Shown one piece after another: positions 40,672-51,137 of a DNA stretch of 64,000 nt (within the stretch, counting starts at the first letter, position 1; each line of letters opens with the position of its first letter). Both the position numbers and the translations under genes were made by a program. The DNA comes from Calothrix sp. NIES-2100 (GTDB taxonomy: Bacteria > Cyanobacteriota > Cyanobacteriia > Cyanobacteriales > Nostocaceae), in the NCBI RefSeq assembly GCF_002368195.1, contig NZ_AP018178.1, positions 4,932,721 to 4,996,720 of the forward strand, read 5' to 3'. Under the pieces are notes generated by a model. That model ran no database searches. It was given only the letters and a program-made list of their open reading frames with translations, and was not told where the DNA came from.

Positions 40672-43287
40672 GTGACAAAATTCCCTTCAGTTAGCTGCAT
40701 CATAGGAGAAGCCACCTTGAAAGGAATAATCCTGCGACTTTTGCCTTATGCTGTAGCAGTGTTGGCAGTTGGTAGCGCATTACTACTGACATACTTGTTA
40801 CACTCACTGCTCAGTTCTACTATTTTCTTGCTGTTTTTTGCTGCTGTAGCAGTGAGTGCTTGGTATGGTGGCATGAAACCAGGGCTATTAGCTACTGCTT
40901 TGGCTACTATTTCTGTGACATACTTTTTTATCGCTCCTGTCTCTTCGCCCTTAGTCTACTCTGTAGATAACATCTTGCGCTTAATATTGTTTGTACTAGT
41001 AACAACGCTCATCAGCTGGCTGAACTCCCAGTTACGTAATGCTAAGTATCGTCTAGAGAAAAGTATGCAGCAGCTACAAGCAAGCGAAGCCAGATTTAGA
41101 AGGTTAGCAGAGTCCAACATTATTGGGGTAGTTGTAGCCGACATGAATGGGGCGATGATTGAAGCTAACGATGCCTTCTTAACAATGGTAGGTTACACCA
41201 GGGAGGATCTGTTATTTGGCAGAATCCGATGGCGTGATATGACACCCCCAGAATATCAAGAAATTAGCGATCGCGCCGTTACCGAACTGCGCCTTCAAGG
41301 TGTCAATCAACCTTTTGAGAAAGAATATTTCCACAAAAATGGTAGCCGCGTTCCCATTCTTATTGGTTCCGCCTTACTAGCTAGCGAAGTAGAAGAAGTC
41401 ATTAGTTTTGTGCTGGATTTAAGCGCTATCAAACAAACAGAAAATGCTTTACGTGAAAGTCAAAGTAGATTTTATGCTTTAGCTGATGCCACTGTTGAAG
41501 GTGTTTTGATTCACGAACATGGTAAAGTGCTAGATGCAAATCCAGCCTTTGCCAAGATGTTTGGTTATGAAATTGATGAAGTGATTGGCATCTCAGTAAC
41601 AGAATTCTTAACCCCCCAATCGCGCCACATTTTCCAAGAACATCTGCAATCTGGTGATGAAAAGCCTTATGAAGTCACCGGATTAAAGAAAGATAAAACA
41701 ATTTTAAATTTAGAAAAAGTAGGCAAAAACTGTGTATATAAAGGTCGTAATGTCAGAGTTTCCGCATGGCGTAACATTACAGAACGGAAGCAAGCAGAAG
41801 CAGCAATCCGACAAAGAGAAGAACAACTGCGATTGATTACCAATGCTTTACCCGTGTTTATTTCCTATGTCGATAGCCAGCAACGTTATCGCTTTAATAA
41901 TCGTCAATACGAAGAATGGTATGATATCAAAGCCTCTGAAGTTTATGGCAAGCAAGTAAAAGAAATTGTTGGTGAGTCAGTTTATCAAGAAATTCGTCCT
42001 TATATAGAAACAGTATTATCAGGAGAAACCGTCAACTACGAAATGCAAATTGTTTCCTCAAATGGTGCAAAACGTGATGTAAATGTGACTTATGTCCCGC
42101 AGTTCAATCAACAGTCTGAAGTAGAAGGATTTGTTGCCCTCATCAACGATATTACGGAGACAAAACAAGCCCAAATAGCGCTGAAACAGAGTGAGGAACG
42201 CTTTAGAAAACTTACAGAAAAAGTCCGCGTGATTCCGTGGGAGGTAAATGCTAATACAGGCCAGTTTACCTATGTGGGGCCGCAAACAGACGAGATTCTT
42301 GGATATCCATCAGCAGACTGGTACACCGAGAACTTTTGGCAAGAACACATCCACCCAGAGGATCGAGAATGGGCAATTGAGTATTGTATACAATCTGCCC
42401 TGACACTGGATAATTATGAATTTGAATACAGAATGTTGGCAGCAGATGGCAGAGTAGTCTGGATATATGACATTGTTAATGTTGTGCGACAACAAGAAAA
42501 ACCGCAGATATTACATGGATTCTTAATTGATATTACCGATCGCAAACTCTCCGAGCAAGAACGGGAAAGAGTGCTAACCCAAGCCGAAGCCGCCAACCGC
42601 CTAAAAGATGAGTTTTTAGGTATCCTTTCCCATGAACTGCGCACCCCACTCAACGCCATCATGGGTTGGATACAGCTACTCAAGAAGCGCAAATTAAATG
42701 AAGCTACCACAACCCGTGCCTTAGAGACAATTGACCGCAATACCAAGTTATTAGCACAATTGATTGAAGATGTATTAGATGTCTCCGGAATTATTCAAGG
42801 TCAACTCTCCTTAAATCTCCAGCAAGTAGAACTTATACCCATCTTAGAAGCAGCAATTGATACTGTACAACCCGCCGCCACCGCTAAAGAAATTCACATC
42901 GAAAGCAGATTCGATCCGGCAGTAGGGGTAGTAGTCGGCGATGTCAACCGCTTGCAACAAATCTTTTGGAATTTGCTTTCCAACGCCGTCAAATTCACAC
43001 CCAAAGGCGGCAGAGTCGAAGTGCAACTAGAACGCATAGATAATCACATTCAACTGCGAGTCAGTGACACGGGCGGCGGAATTGCTGCTGACTTCCTACC
43101 CCATGTATTTGAGCGCTTTCGTCAAGCCGACAGTTCCAGCACGCGATCGCATGGTGGACTAGGATTAGGACTGGCGATCGTCCGCCATCTCGTAGAATTA
43201 CATGGTGGCACAGTTACTGCCCAGAGCCAAGGAATTGGACAAGGCGCGACATTTATTGTCAATTTTCCCATGAAAGCCGTTGGTTAA
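40672..43287 (+). CDS. Membrane-bound multi-PAS hybrid-less sensor histidine kinase
   Basis: 871 residues, GTG start. Residues 18-122 form a four-helix DUF4118 membrane domain (KdpD-like). Four PAS domains follow at roughly 137-255, 263-375, 383-503 and 510-625 (the last PAS_3-like, EYRMLAADGRVVWIYD). The HisKA domain has SHELRTP with phospho-His654. The HATPase domain has N771 in NLLSNAVKF, DTGGG (799-803) and GLGLGLA (829-835). No receiver domain is fused, so it must signal to a separate response regulator, which is not encoded in this window. PAS ligands are unknown. Confidence 0.95.
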   Translation: MTKFPSVSCIIGEATLKGIILRLLPYAVAVLAVGSALLLTYLLHSLLSSTIFLLFFAAVAVSAWYGGMKPGLLATALATISVTYFFIAPVSSPLVYSVDNILRLILFVLVTTLISWLNSQLRNAKYRLEKSMQQLQASEARFRRLAESNIIGVVVADMNGAMIEANDAFLTMVGYTREDLLFGRIRWRDMTPPEYQEISDRAVTELRLQGVNQPFEKEYFHKNGSRVPILIGSALLASEVEEVISFVLDLSAIKQTENALRESQSRFYALADATVEGVLIHEHGKVLDANPAFAKMFGYEIDEVIGISVTEFLTPQSRHIFQEHLQSGDEKPYEVTGLKKDKTILNLEKVGKNCVYKGRNVRVSAWRNITERKQAEAAIRQREEQLRLITNALPVFISYVDSQQRYRFNNRQYEEWYDIKASEVYGKQVKEIVGESVYQEIRPYIETVLSGETVNYEMQIVSSNGAKRDVNVTYVPQFNQQSEVEGFVALINDITETKQAQIALKQSEERFRKLTEKVRVIPWEVNANTGQFTYVGPQTDEILGYPSADWYTENFWQEHIHPEDREWAIEYCIQSALTLDNYEFEYRMLAADGRVVWIYDIVNVVRQQEKPQILHGFLIDITDRKLSEQERERVLTQAEAANRLKDEFLGILSHELRTPLNAIMGWIQLLKKRKLNEATTTRALETIDRNTKLLAQLIEDVLDVSGIIQGQLSLNLQQVELIPILEAAIDTVQPAATAKEIHIESRFDPAVGVVVGDVNRLQQIFWNLLSNAVKFTPKGGRVEVQLERIDNHIQLRVSDTGGGIAADFLPHVFERFRQADSSSTRSHGGLGLGLAIVRHLVELHGGTVTAQSQGIGQGATFIVNFPMKAVG

Positions 43288-43409
43288 CAGTCAATGGGCA
43301 TTGGGCATTGATTATTTTTCTCCCTTGTCCCCCTTCCCCCTTCCCCTAATACCCCTTCTGCCACAACTACAATTAAAATAAAGATGACGTACATTCCCCA
43401 GTAGCTAAA

Positions 43410-45245
43410 GTGTCAGACTCCCTGCCATTGCGCGATCGCTACCTTGCTTTAATCGACGAAATTGTGGACACCACCCTCAAGGGCAAGATTAGCTCTGTAG
43501 AGCAGGTGTATCAAATGTTGCTCAAAGGAGTGAATCCCGGTACAGGAGAAGTGTTTGAGTTAGTTTTAAGCGATCGCTTGACTGCTATCCAAAACCAAGT
43601 GGATGGGGAAAAGGATGAAATCAAGAAAGCTAAGGCTACCCGCAGTTTAAGAGCAATTAAAACAATACAAACTCAATGGCAACGGTGGCAAGAACACAAC
43701 AAAGCTACGGAAGCGATCGTCTCTGGTGTCAAAGAAATTACCACAGCCGCCGCTGATGAACGCCTAGCAACATTTCTCCGCTTTACCGACCCCAATCAAA
43801 AGTATCCCCTCAATTCTCAACAACTACAGCAGTTGTCAAAATCTTTACAGCGATTTTCTCAGGCAGAGTCAGATTTACAGCAAATATCAGAGGGTATAAC
43901 CCGTGGTTTAGCAGCTTGGCAGCGATTGCAAGAGCATTTAGTTAGCTGGATGTACGAGCAAAATCAAGCACTAGGGTTTGTGGGTGTACCGAGAGAAAGC
44001 GGCCCTTGGGCAACTTGGGCTAAGCAGGTAAATAGCCAAGTACCGCACACACTGCTGCGTACCTTAGCAATGGAAGGATCGGCAATTGAATTTGCCGCGC
44101 AGCAGAGTATCACCCTAAGTGATTGGGTAGAATTGGCATTAATTCTGCAATACTTGCAAAGGGGTTTAGTCAACTGGTTTGACCAACAGGCTTATAATGT
44201 CCAAGCAGGCTCAAAATTATCGATTTCTACATACTTGACCTTTGCAGTGCTGTGGAGTCAATTAGCCAGTGGTTTTCAAAACCTTACCCCAGTTTACGGC
44301 AATGGCGCGTCGCAAATCATGCTACAAATTCTCCGCAACTTTGCCATGCGTCCCTATTTTCCCCTTTACGGTGGAATTTTCGCTTCTTTTTCCGGAAACT
44401 ATTTACGGGATGCTTTAGATTATTTAGACGAACCGCTGCGCCGAGTCGAGAAAACGCAAGAAAAAGCTAGGATTTTGACACTTTTAGGCTATTCACAACG
44501 CGCTTTAGGACAATATCAACGTTCTATTGAATTTCATCAACAAGCATTAGAAATAGCCAGAAGCGCAGGCGATCGCCCCTGTGAAATTGCCAATCTCAAC
44601 CACCTGAGCCGTACCTACGTCCAAGAGCAAGATTATGTAGAAGCGATAAACCACAGTCAACGAGCATTAATACTCAGTCGCCAAGTAGGCGATCGCCCAG
44701 GCGAAGCCAACGCCCTAATTAATTTAGGCTACAGCGAAGTCATGCACGCCCAAGAACTAGAACAACTAGAACCAGAAACCTATGAAATGGCAATTAACTA
44801 TTTACAACAAGGCTTAAAATTAACAGAACAATTAGGCGATATTCAAAGTAAAGCCTTGTGTTTTAGTAGCTTAGGAATTGCCCATCTAGTAATTGGACAA
44901 CCACAAAATGCCATTAAATATCTGGAAGAAGGCTTTAAAACAGCGCAACTTTCCGGTGACTTATATCTCCAAGGACGAAATTTAGCTTACTTAGCTGAAG
45001 CTTATTATCAACTGCAAAATTTTGAAAAAACAGTTTACACTGGTAGTTTAGGCATGTATCTTTTAGAGCAAATTGCTTCTCGTGAATGGCGACAACCAGC
45101 AGGACTACTCACAATTTTACAAGGACAAATTGGCCAAGAAGCCTTTCAAAAGTTCTTACAACAACATCGTCCTAAAATCATCGCCATTATCGGCGTAGAT
45201 GGATACGATCACATTCCCCAGTTATTAGAAACATATAAACAATAA
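43410..45245 (+). CDS. Large TPR-repeat protein
   Basis: 611 residues, GTG start. The first 330 residues are helical and contain a Q-rich stretch (LQQLSKSLQRF) but no named domain. From about residue 345 there are at least five TPR units (ARILTLLGYSQRALGQYQRS, PCEIANLNHLSRTYVQEQD, PGEANALINLGYSEVMHA and others), some of the tetratricopeptide-kinesin type. Likely a scaffold for protein complexes. It lies 122 nt after the histidine kinase on the same strand, so partnership with that kinase is possible. Confidence 0.85.
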   Translation: MSDSLPLRDRYLALIDEIVDTTLKGKISSVEQVYQMLLKGVNPGTGEVFELVLSDRLTAIQNQVDGEKDEIKKAKATRSLRAIKTIQTQWQRWQEHNKATEAIVSGVKEITTAAADERLATFLRFTDPNQKYPLNSQQLQQLSKSLQRFSQAESDLQQISEGITRGLAAWQRLQEHLVSWMYEQNQALGFVGVPRESGPWATWAKQVNSQVPHTLLRTLAMEGSAIEFAAQQSITLSDWVELALILQYLQRGLVNWFDQQAYNVQAGSKLSISTYLTFAVLWSQLASGFQNLTPVYGNGASQIMLQILRNFAMRPYFPLYGGIFASFSGNYLRDALDYLDEPLRRVEKTQEKARILTLLGYSQRALGQYQRSIEFHQQALEIARSAGDRPCEIANLNHLSRTYVQEQDYVEAINHSQRALILSRQVGDRPGEANALINLGYSEVMHAQELEQLEPETYEMAINYLQQGLKLTEQLGDIQSKALCFSSLGIAHLVIGQPQNAIKYLEEGFKTAQLSGDLYLQGRNLAYLAEAYYQLQNFEKTVYTGSLGMYLLEQIASREWRQPAGLLTILQGQIGQEAFQKFLQQHRPKIIAIIGVDGYDHIPQLLETYKQ

Positions 45246-45277
45246 GACCGACTTAAACTCCATAAACTCTTGGCGAA

Positions 45278-45323
45278 CTTCTCTACGAGACGCTGCGCGT
45301 TCACCTAGTGTCTCGTAGAGAAG
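45278..45323. repeat. Palindromic element with CTTCTCTACGAGAC arms
   Basis: Perfect 14-bp arms (45278-45291 and 45310-45323) around an 18-nt loop. The GCGAACTTGGCGGTTCG that follows is a second piece of the same dispersed element. It lies between the TPR and epimerase genes. Confidence 0.75.
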
Positions 45324-45509
45324 GCGAACTTGGCGGTTCGATAAATTTAATTATCCAACCTTGAATTACCAACGCCATATAAAGACCTCTTTGATTTTTT
45401 CTCACTATTAATAAGATTAAATAAAAATACTTGCAAAGTAGTGACTTTTAGCAAATGAAGTATTAATCTGTGAATGCAAAGATGAAGAGGATGTATAAAA
45501 ATCAGAGAT

Positions 45510-46460
45510 ATGACCAAAATCATCGTTACAGGGGCAGCTGGATTTATCGGTTCTCACATTGCCGAAGCGTTACTGCAACAAGATAAAGAAGTAATTGGTA
45601 TTGATGAATTTAACGATTACTACGACCCTACATTAAAACGCAAAAATATTGCAATTTTAAAAGCATATTCTAACTTTACACTCGTTGAAGGCGATATTCA
45701 GTTATTAGATTGGCAGACATTACTCCAAGATGTAGAGGTAGTTTACCATCAAGCAGCACAAGCAGGAGTCAGAGCCAGTTGGGGCAGCGGCTTCCGTGCT
45801 TACACTGAACGCAACATTAACGCCACACAAATTTTACTAGAAGCAGCCAAAGATGCTAAAAACCTGCAAAGGCTAGTGTTTGCCTCGACATCCAGTGTAT
45901 ATGGTGATGCCGAAACCTTACCCACCCACGAAGGAATTCCACCTCGGCCTGTTTCTCCTTATGGCATTACCAAGCTAGCAGCTGAGCGTTTATGTGGTCT
46001 GTATCACAAAAACTTTGGCGTACCTTTTGTCTCCTTACGCTACTTTACAGTTTATGGACCCAGACAGCGCCCAGATATGGCATTTCATAAATTTTTCAAA
46101 GCTGTTTTGCAGGATGAAGCAATACCCATCTATGGCGATGGACAGCAAACACGAGACTTTACCTTTGTCAGCGATGCTGTCGCCGCCAACTTAGCTGCCG
46201 CCACCGCACCTGATGCGGTTGGGGAAATATTCAATATTGGTGGTGGTAGCAGAGTAGTTTTAACAGAAGTATTAGAAACAATGGCAGAGATCGTTGGCAA
46301 ACCAATTAAAACCAACCATATAGAAAAAGCTATGGGAGATGCACGTCATACTGCGGCTGATGTATCTAAAGCTAGAAAAATTCTCCAATATCAGCCAGCC
46401 GTCTCTCTCAAAGAAGGCTTGACTCAGGAATGGCATTGGATCAAGTCGTTGTATAGCTAA
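45510..46460 (+). CDS. NAD-dependent nucleotide-sugar epimerase/dehydratase
   Basis: 316 residues, an extended-SDR fold. The NAD motif is GAAGFIGSH (8-16), the catalytic pair is S in STSSVYG and YGITK (YxxxK), and RYFTVYGPRQRPDMA is the sugar-nucleotide binding stretch. Best fit is the UDP-glucuronate 4-epimerase / UDP-glucose 4-epimerase group; substrate undecided. It is transcribed towards the BY-kinase operon and ends 67 nt from the convergent BY-kinase gene. Probably supplies a sugar donor for the polysaccharide locus. Confidence 0.9.
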   Translation: MTKIIVTGAAGFIGSHIAEALLQQDKEVIGIDEFNDYYDPTLKRKNIAILKAYSNFTLVEGDIQLLDWQTLLQDVEVVYHQAAQAGVRASWGSGFRAYTERNINATQILLEAAKDAKNLQRLVFASTSSVYGDAETLPTHEGIPPRPVSPYGITKLAAERLCGLYHKNFGVPFVSLRYFTVYGPRQRPDMAFHKFFKAVLQDEAIPIYGDGQQTRDFTFVSDAVAANLAAATAPDAVGEIFNIGGGSRVVLTEVLETMAEIVGKPIKTNHIEKAMGDARHTAADVSKARKILQYQPAVSLKEGLTQEWHWIKSLYS

Positions 46461-46495
46461 TTACAGCATGAACAACCGCCTACAGTACATGAGTG

Positions 46496-46517
46496 GGGGC
46501 ACAACAGGTTGTGCCCC
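46496..46517. terminator. Hairpin between convergent epimerase and BY-kinase genes
   Basis: Arms GGGGCACAAC (46496-46505) and GTTGTGCCCC (46508-46517) are perfect. A TAAAATT stretch follows on the plus strand. Position fits a bidirectional terminator. Confidence 0.65.
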
Positions 46518-46527
46518 TAAAATTGCC

Positions 46528-48735
46528 TCAAAATCTATTTGCTTGCGAATTATGGGTAGCAACTGAATGTTCTTGTGAATCGCTTTCCTTGGTGAAATAG
46601 TAGTAACTATGGCTTTCATTTTGGGGTATCACTGCATTAATGACTTGTCCCAAAACATTCTGACCAGATTTTTCTAAAATCTCACAAGCAACAGCCGCAT
46701 TCACAGAATCTACCATACCAGGACGAACTACTAATAAAACGCCATCAGCCATTTGACCTAAAGTAGCTGCATCAGCTGCAATATTTAAAGAGGGGGTGTC
46801 AATAATGACAAAATCATAGCTAGAACCAAAATTTTGAATTAACGAAGCCATCCTTTTTGAGTCTAATAAAGAAGCTGGAGAGGGTGGTACAACACCCGCA
46901 GTCAATACATCTAAATTAGCCATGACTTTTTTGACAGATGTATTAATTTCCGCCTGTCCCACAATCAGATTACTCAGTCCTTGACTATTATTTAATTCCC
47001 AAATTTTATGTTGTACTGGTAGGTGCAAATCTCCATCTACTAATAATACTTGACGCTCCAACTGCGCCATGGATAAAGCTAAATTAGCAGCTACTGTTGA
47101 CTTACCTTCTCCAGGGACAGAACTGGTAATTACAATAACTTTTAATTCCTTATCAGCGCTCATAAACTTTAAGTTTGCTCTGAGCATTCGGAAAGCTTCA
47201 CTAATTGGCGATCGCGGAGTATCTCTCACCACCAGGGATGTAGAATTTTCTAATAACTCTTCATGGCTGCGAAGAGATTTTTTCGACTTGCCAAATGTCG
47301 GAATTACCCCTAATATGGTCAAGCCTAATAATTCCTTGGCTTCATCGAATGTCTTAATAGTTTTATCGCGAACGTCTAAAATATACATAGTTGCAAAAGC
47401 AGCTAAACTAGCTAGTAAAGCTCCACTGAGGTAATACACTATAGCAGAAGAGACAGGCGCTTGCGGAACTAGGGCTTCTGATATCTTGCTGGCATTACCG
47501 ACTGTTTGATTTTCTGCAATTCGGCTCTCTTGCAATTTTTGGAGTAACAGTGAATAAGTAGATTGGGCAGCTCGTACTTTTCCTTCTAACTGACGTTCTT
47601 GTTGTTCTAGTCTAGGAATTTTGTTGAGTCGTTGCTTGTAACTAGCTTCATAACTCAATGAAGAAGCCAATTCACTAACTAAACCTAGACGAGTGGACTC
47701 TAGTTCTACTAGCTTAGCAGCTAGTTGTTGTTTCATTTGTCCCAGTTGTAAATTGCTATTTGTTGTTACTTGTTGAGTTTCTGAAACCTGTTGGATTTGC
47801 CCTTGCAGTAACTGCTTTAAAGCTACTAACTTGTTTTCTAAACCCATCATTTCCGGATGAGTATCTTGAAAAACAGCCCGCTTATCTACAATTTGAAACT
47901 CGATTTGCTGGATTTGTTTGAGGGTTTCTTGAACTCCGACAGACTGGCTAAGGGCAGTCTGTGCTACTGCTGCTTGAGAGTTCATCCCCAATTGCTTACG
48001 GATTTCTTGGGCTTGAGAACTGATATTTGCTATTTGATTTTTTATTCCAGCAATTTTACCTTGAATTTCTGTTATCTGTTTGACTGATTCTGCTTTTTCA
48101 TCTTGCAGAGAAACAACATTATTTTTTTCTCTAAACGCTGCTAAGTTAGCTTCTCCTAGTCGGACAATTTTTTCAGCGATTGGTAACTGCTTTTCGAGAA
48201 ACTTCCGAGCAGTTGAAACTTCCATTTTATAGAGTGACTCATAATTTTCTAAATAGACACTCATCAGCATATTTACAACAGATGCAGCTGTTTCCGGGTT
48301 ATTATCCTTATAGGAAACTGCTAGAACATCAGAACCCTTAATTTCTTGTACATTTAAGCGGCTGATAAAAATATCAACTGTCAAAGGTTGTCCTTGCTCA
48401 TCTTTTAAGTTGAGTCTGCTGATAGTGTTATTAACAACCGATACAGAACGAACCACTTGTGCTTCTGTATTTAAAGGACTATTTTCGGTATTCCTTGTTA
48501 ATGCTTCTAGCTTGCCAATCTCTGTTCCCACTCCCGTGAGTGAAGAAATTGTATTGGATTTCTGAAATAGTAGTTTCCCCTGTGCTTCATATAAAGGCTT
48601 TTTCAAATAAGCCGCTATAAACAAAATCATAACTATCGGTATAAACACTCCTAATCCAGGTACCCAGCGACGCTTACATATTTCCCAGAGTTTGTTTATA
48701 CTAATAAAATTTATGTCAGATGTTGATGTTTCCAT
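46528..48735 (-). CDS. Polysaccharide co-polymerase / tyrosine autokinase (Wzc-like)
   Basis: 735 residues. The Wzz domain has membrane helices at about 29-45 and 430-452, with a long periplasmic coiled-coil between (about 170-410) containing the PxxP-like LVPQAPVSS end. The cytoplasmic BY-kinase (from about 500) has Walker A SSVPGEGKS (538-546), Walker A' LLVDGDLHLP and Walker B VIIDTPS. The C-terminal tail has a Tyr cluster, YYY at 711-713, plus Ser/His-rich residues. It controls chain length and export of Wzy-dependent polysaccharides by cycles of tyrosine phosphorylation. The usual cognate phosphatase is not seen in this window. Confidence 0.96.
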   Translation of the reverse strand: METSTSDINFISINKLWEICKRRWVPGLGVFIPIVMILFIAAYLKKPLYEAQGKLLFQKSNTISSLTGVGTEIGKLEALTRNTENSPLNTEAQVVRSVSVVNNTISRLNLKDEQGQPLTVDIFISRLNVQEIKGSDVLAVSYKDNNPETAASVVNMLMSVYLENYESLYKMEVSTARKFLEKQLPIAEKIVRLGEANLAAFREKNNVVSLQDEKAESVKQITEIQGKIAGIKNQIANISSQAQEIRKQLGMNSQAAVAQTALSQSVGVQETLKQIQQIEFQIVDKRAVFQDTHPEMMGLENKLVALKQLLQGQIQQVSETQQVTTNSNLQLGQMKQQLAAKLVELESTRLGLVSELASSLSYEASYKQRLNKIPRLEQQERQLEGKVRAAQSTYSLLLQKLQESRIAENQTVGNASKISEALVPQAPVSSAIVYYLSGALLASLAAFATMYILDVRDKTIKTFDEAKELLGLTILGVIPTFGKSKKSLRSHEELLENSTSLVVRDTPRSPISEAFRMLRANLKFMSADKELKVIVITSSVPGEGKSTVAANLALSMAQLERQVLLVDGDLHLPVQHKIWELNNSQGLSNLIVGQAEINTSVKKVMANLDVLTAGVVPPSPASLLDSKRMASLIQNFGSSYDFVIIDTPSLNIAADAATLGQMADGVLLVVRPGMVDSVNAAVACEILEKSGQNVLGQVINAVIPQNESHSYYYFTKESDSQEHSVATHNSQANRF

Positions 48736-48922
48736 AAGTAAAGTTTGTTATAGATTTGGTAGTAAGTAAATTTTTGAAGTCTCTAAAAAATTGATGGTTT
48801 TTTTTAAATAAATTTCCCGACAGGCGGCAACTTTTATACCTGTCGGTATCCTTAAATTAGCAGTTTAGTCTATTTGACCTAGTTTTTGTACAATAGGCCA
48901 CAATCTGTAAAAAATGTCGCGA

Positions 48923-50083
48923 TTAACGAATCAGGATTTCTTTCACTGCTGTCATCGTATTTTCCTGATCTTCTAGAGTCATTCTTGTATAAATAGGTAA
49001 ACTCACTACACATTCGTAAGTGGATAAAGCCACAGGAAAATCTTCTGGCCGAAGGTTATACGTATCGCGCCAATAAGGATGGAGATGTAGAGGAATATAG
49101 TGAACACTACAGCCAATTCCTTTCGCCGCCATCTCCTCAATAAAGGTATTGCGACTAACTTTGGCCGTATCATCTAAACGAATCACATATAAATGCCAAG
49201 AATGGGTATCACCTGCTTGAGCTTTTGGTGGCAGAATTAACGGTAAATCTCTCAAATGTTCATCATAAAAGGTGGCTATCTTTGCTCTTTGTTGCTGAAA
49301 AATCCAAGCTTTTTTCAATTGATGGATACCAAGGGAAGCTGCTAAATCAGTCATGTTATCTTTGAAACCAGGAGCAATCACTTCGTAATGCCAATTAGGT
49401 TTTGTCGAAGTGTAACGATCAAAAGCATCACGACTAATACCATGTAGCCTCATCACACGACAACGCTGGGCGATTTCTGGGTGGCGGGTTACTAACATCC
49501 CGCCTTCACCTGTGGCGATGGGTTTAGTAGCATAGAAACTATAAACAGTGACATCACTTTTTAAACTCCCGATAAGTTCACCTCGATAAGTAGTCGGAAT
49601 AGCATGAGCTGCATCTTCAACTACCTTCAAGTTATATTTACCAGCTATGTCTAAAATTGGATTCATTTCGGCAGCCAGTCCACCAAAATGCACAGGCACG
49701 ATCGCTTTAGTGCGTGGTGTAATTACTTCCTCAATTTTTGTCGGATCTATATTCAGTGTGTGCGGATCTATATCGACAAAAATAGGATTTGCACCCAGAT
49801 AACGAATCACCTCTGCTGTAGCAGTGAAGGTATAGGTGGTGGTAATTACTTCATCCCCAGCCCCAATACCCAAAGCTTCTAGTGCTAAGTGCAATCCTGA
49901 TGTCGCAGAATTCACAGCAATTGCTTCTACATCATTACCAATAAATTCTGCAAACTCTTTTTCAAACCGTTTAGTTTTCGGCCCTGTAGTTAGCCAACCA
50001 GACTTTAAAGAGTCTAAAACTTCTGTAATTTCTTCTTCGCCAATATCGGGCAAAGCAAAAGGAAGGAATTCTGTCGTCATCAT
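48923..50083 (-). CDS. DegT/DnrJ/EryC1/StrS sugar aminotransferase
   Basis: 386 residues. The PLP Schiff-base lysine is K187 in YSFYATKPIATGEGGM, and VEDAAHAIPT supplies the PLP-binding Asp. N-terminal FALPDIGEEEITEVLDSLKS and LTTGPKTKRFE are typical of the family. It would add an amino group to a keto-sugar nucleotide (for example a 4-keto or 3-keto UDP/dTDP-sugar). The two ATGs at the start (50083, 50080) are equivalent. It lies 839 bp downstream of the PIG-L gene transcript, in the same direction. Confidence 0.95.
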   Translation of the reverse strand: MMTTEFLPFALPDIGEEEITEVLDSLKSGWLTTGPKTKRFEKEFAEFIGNDVEAIAVNSATSGLHLALEALGIGAGDEVITTTYTFTATAEVIRYLGANPIFVDIDPHTLNIDPTKIEEVITPRTKAIVPVHFGGLAAEMNPILDIAGKYNLKVVEDAAHAIPTTYRGELIGSLKSDVTVYSFYATKPIATGEGGMLVTRHPEIAQRCRVMRLHGISRDAFDRYTSTKPNWHYEVIAPGFKDNMTDLAASLGIHQLKKAWIFQQQRAKIATFYDEHLRDLPLILPPKAQAGDTHSWHLYVIRLDDTAKVSRNTFIEEMAAKGIGCSVHYIPLHLHPYWRDTYNLRPEDFPVALSTYECVVSLPIYTRMTLEDQENTMTAVKEILIR

Positions 50084-50276
50084 TGGTGTATCAATCCTAT
50101 TTGAGTTGTAAAATTAGTAGTATCAGCAAGAGAATTTAGGCAATTTTTTTCATGAATGATTTAGGATTTCTATATATTCAATTAATTTTGTGAATAATTG
50201 AACCACAGGTAGTCTCACCAATTTTATATTTGCAGTTGTATCTCAGAAGCTGTGATAAATAGAAATCTGATAAAGC

Positions 50277-50948
50277 TTATCTTTGAATTTCTCTTACCAA
50301 CAGAAATGGCTCAGCCGCCCCTGCACCGATCGCACTACCCCAATGAATAGCACGCGTCCGCAATGCTTCTAAAGAGCGAGGATGGGGACAAGGAGCCAAC
50401 TCTGTAGCATAGGCAGACATAGCGTACAATTTCTTTTCCAGATAAGGTGTAATATCTACGTACAGATTCGGGATAAATTGCTTTTCCGGATATGAACCAG
50501 CCCATTCGGTAGAAGATGGGGTTTCGTAACAAAGGATGCGCTCGACATAGGGGGTACTATAGGGACGAGCAGCGGTTAAAGTTGCTTCCTGAACAATCTG
50601 ATGATCGCGATTCATGTCGCCACGGTGGTGGGTGTATATAATCTGCGGTTGGATATCTTTGACAACTTTTTCAATCCATTGTGTAATTTCCAGGATAGGC
50701 AATATATCAAGTTTTTGATCGGCTAAGCCTGCAAATAAAACCTTGTCAACACCCAGCCTGTGGGCGGCTTCGTAAGCATTTTGCCGCACAGAATTAATGG
50801 TTTCATCTTCATAGCGGGCTGTGCCTTGATCGGCAATAATTACATTAGTAACGCGATCGCCCGCAGCCACATGTCGGGCAATTGTCCCTCCCAAACCCAG
50901 AATTTCATCATCTGGGTGAGCAGCTACCACTAGAACCTGTTTTGTCAT
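50277..50948 (-). CDS. PIG-L (LmbE) family deacetylase
   Basis: 223 residues. The zinc motif AAHPDDEILGLGGT (9-22) provides His11, Asp13 and Asp14; the third ligand is in IIYTHHRGDMNRDH (about 119-132). PIG-L enzymes remove acetyl groups from N-acetylglucosamine-type substrates or from glycan/mycothiol precursors. It lies between the aminotransferase and the initiating sugar transferase, so deacetylation of a precursor or nascent polymer is likely. Confidence 0.94.
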   Translation of the reverse strand: MTKQVLVVAAHPDDEILGLGGTIARHVAAGDRVTNVIIADQGTARYEDETINSVRQNAYEAAHRLGVDKVLFAGLADQKLDILPILEITQWIEKVVKDIQPQIIYTHHRGDMNRDHQIVQEATLTAARPYSTPYVERILCYETPSSTEWAGSYPEKQFIPNLYVDITPYLEKKLYAMSAYATELAPCPHPRSLEALRTRAIHWGSAIGAGAAEPFLLVREIQR

Positions 50949-50995
50949 TGATTACATTCATCCTTGCTTCAAATTGGGGAGCCACTGCGTTGGAC

Positions 50996-51042
50996 GGGTT
51001 TCCCTGCTTGTAGACGCGGAGCGGCTTCCCGCAGGGTAGCAA
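50996..51042. repeat. Dispersed palindromic element (GTAGACGCGGAGCGG type)
   Basis: Arms CCCTGC (51002-51007) and GCAGGG (51031-51036) enclose TTGTAGACGCGGAGCGGCTT. The same GTAGACGCG core occurs inside the kinase gene near 18249. Lies in the spacer between the PIG-L and sugar transferase genes. Confidence 0.7.
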
Positions 51043-51137
51043 GTGGTGTCATTGGGCATGAAATAAGTAGCCATCATGAACTGCGTACACCAGAACACAT
51101 GAAAAAACTTTCTTTCCTTGTACCCTCTGCCTTTGTT

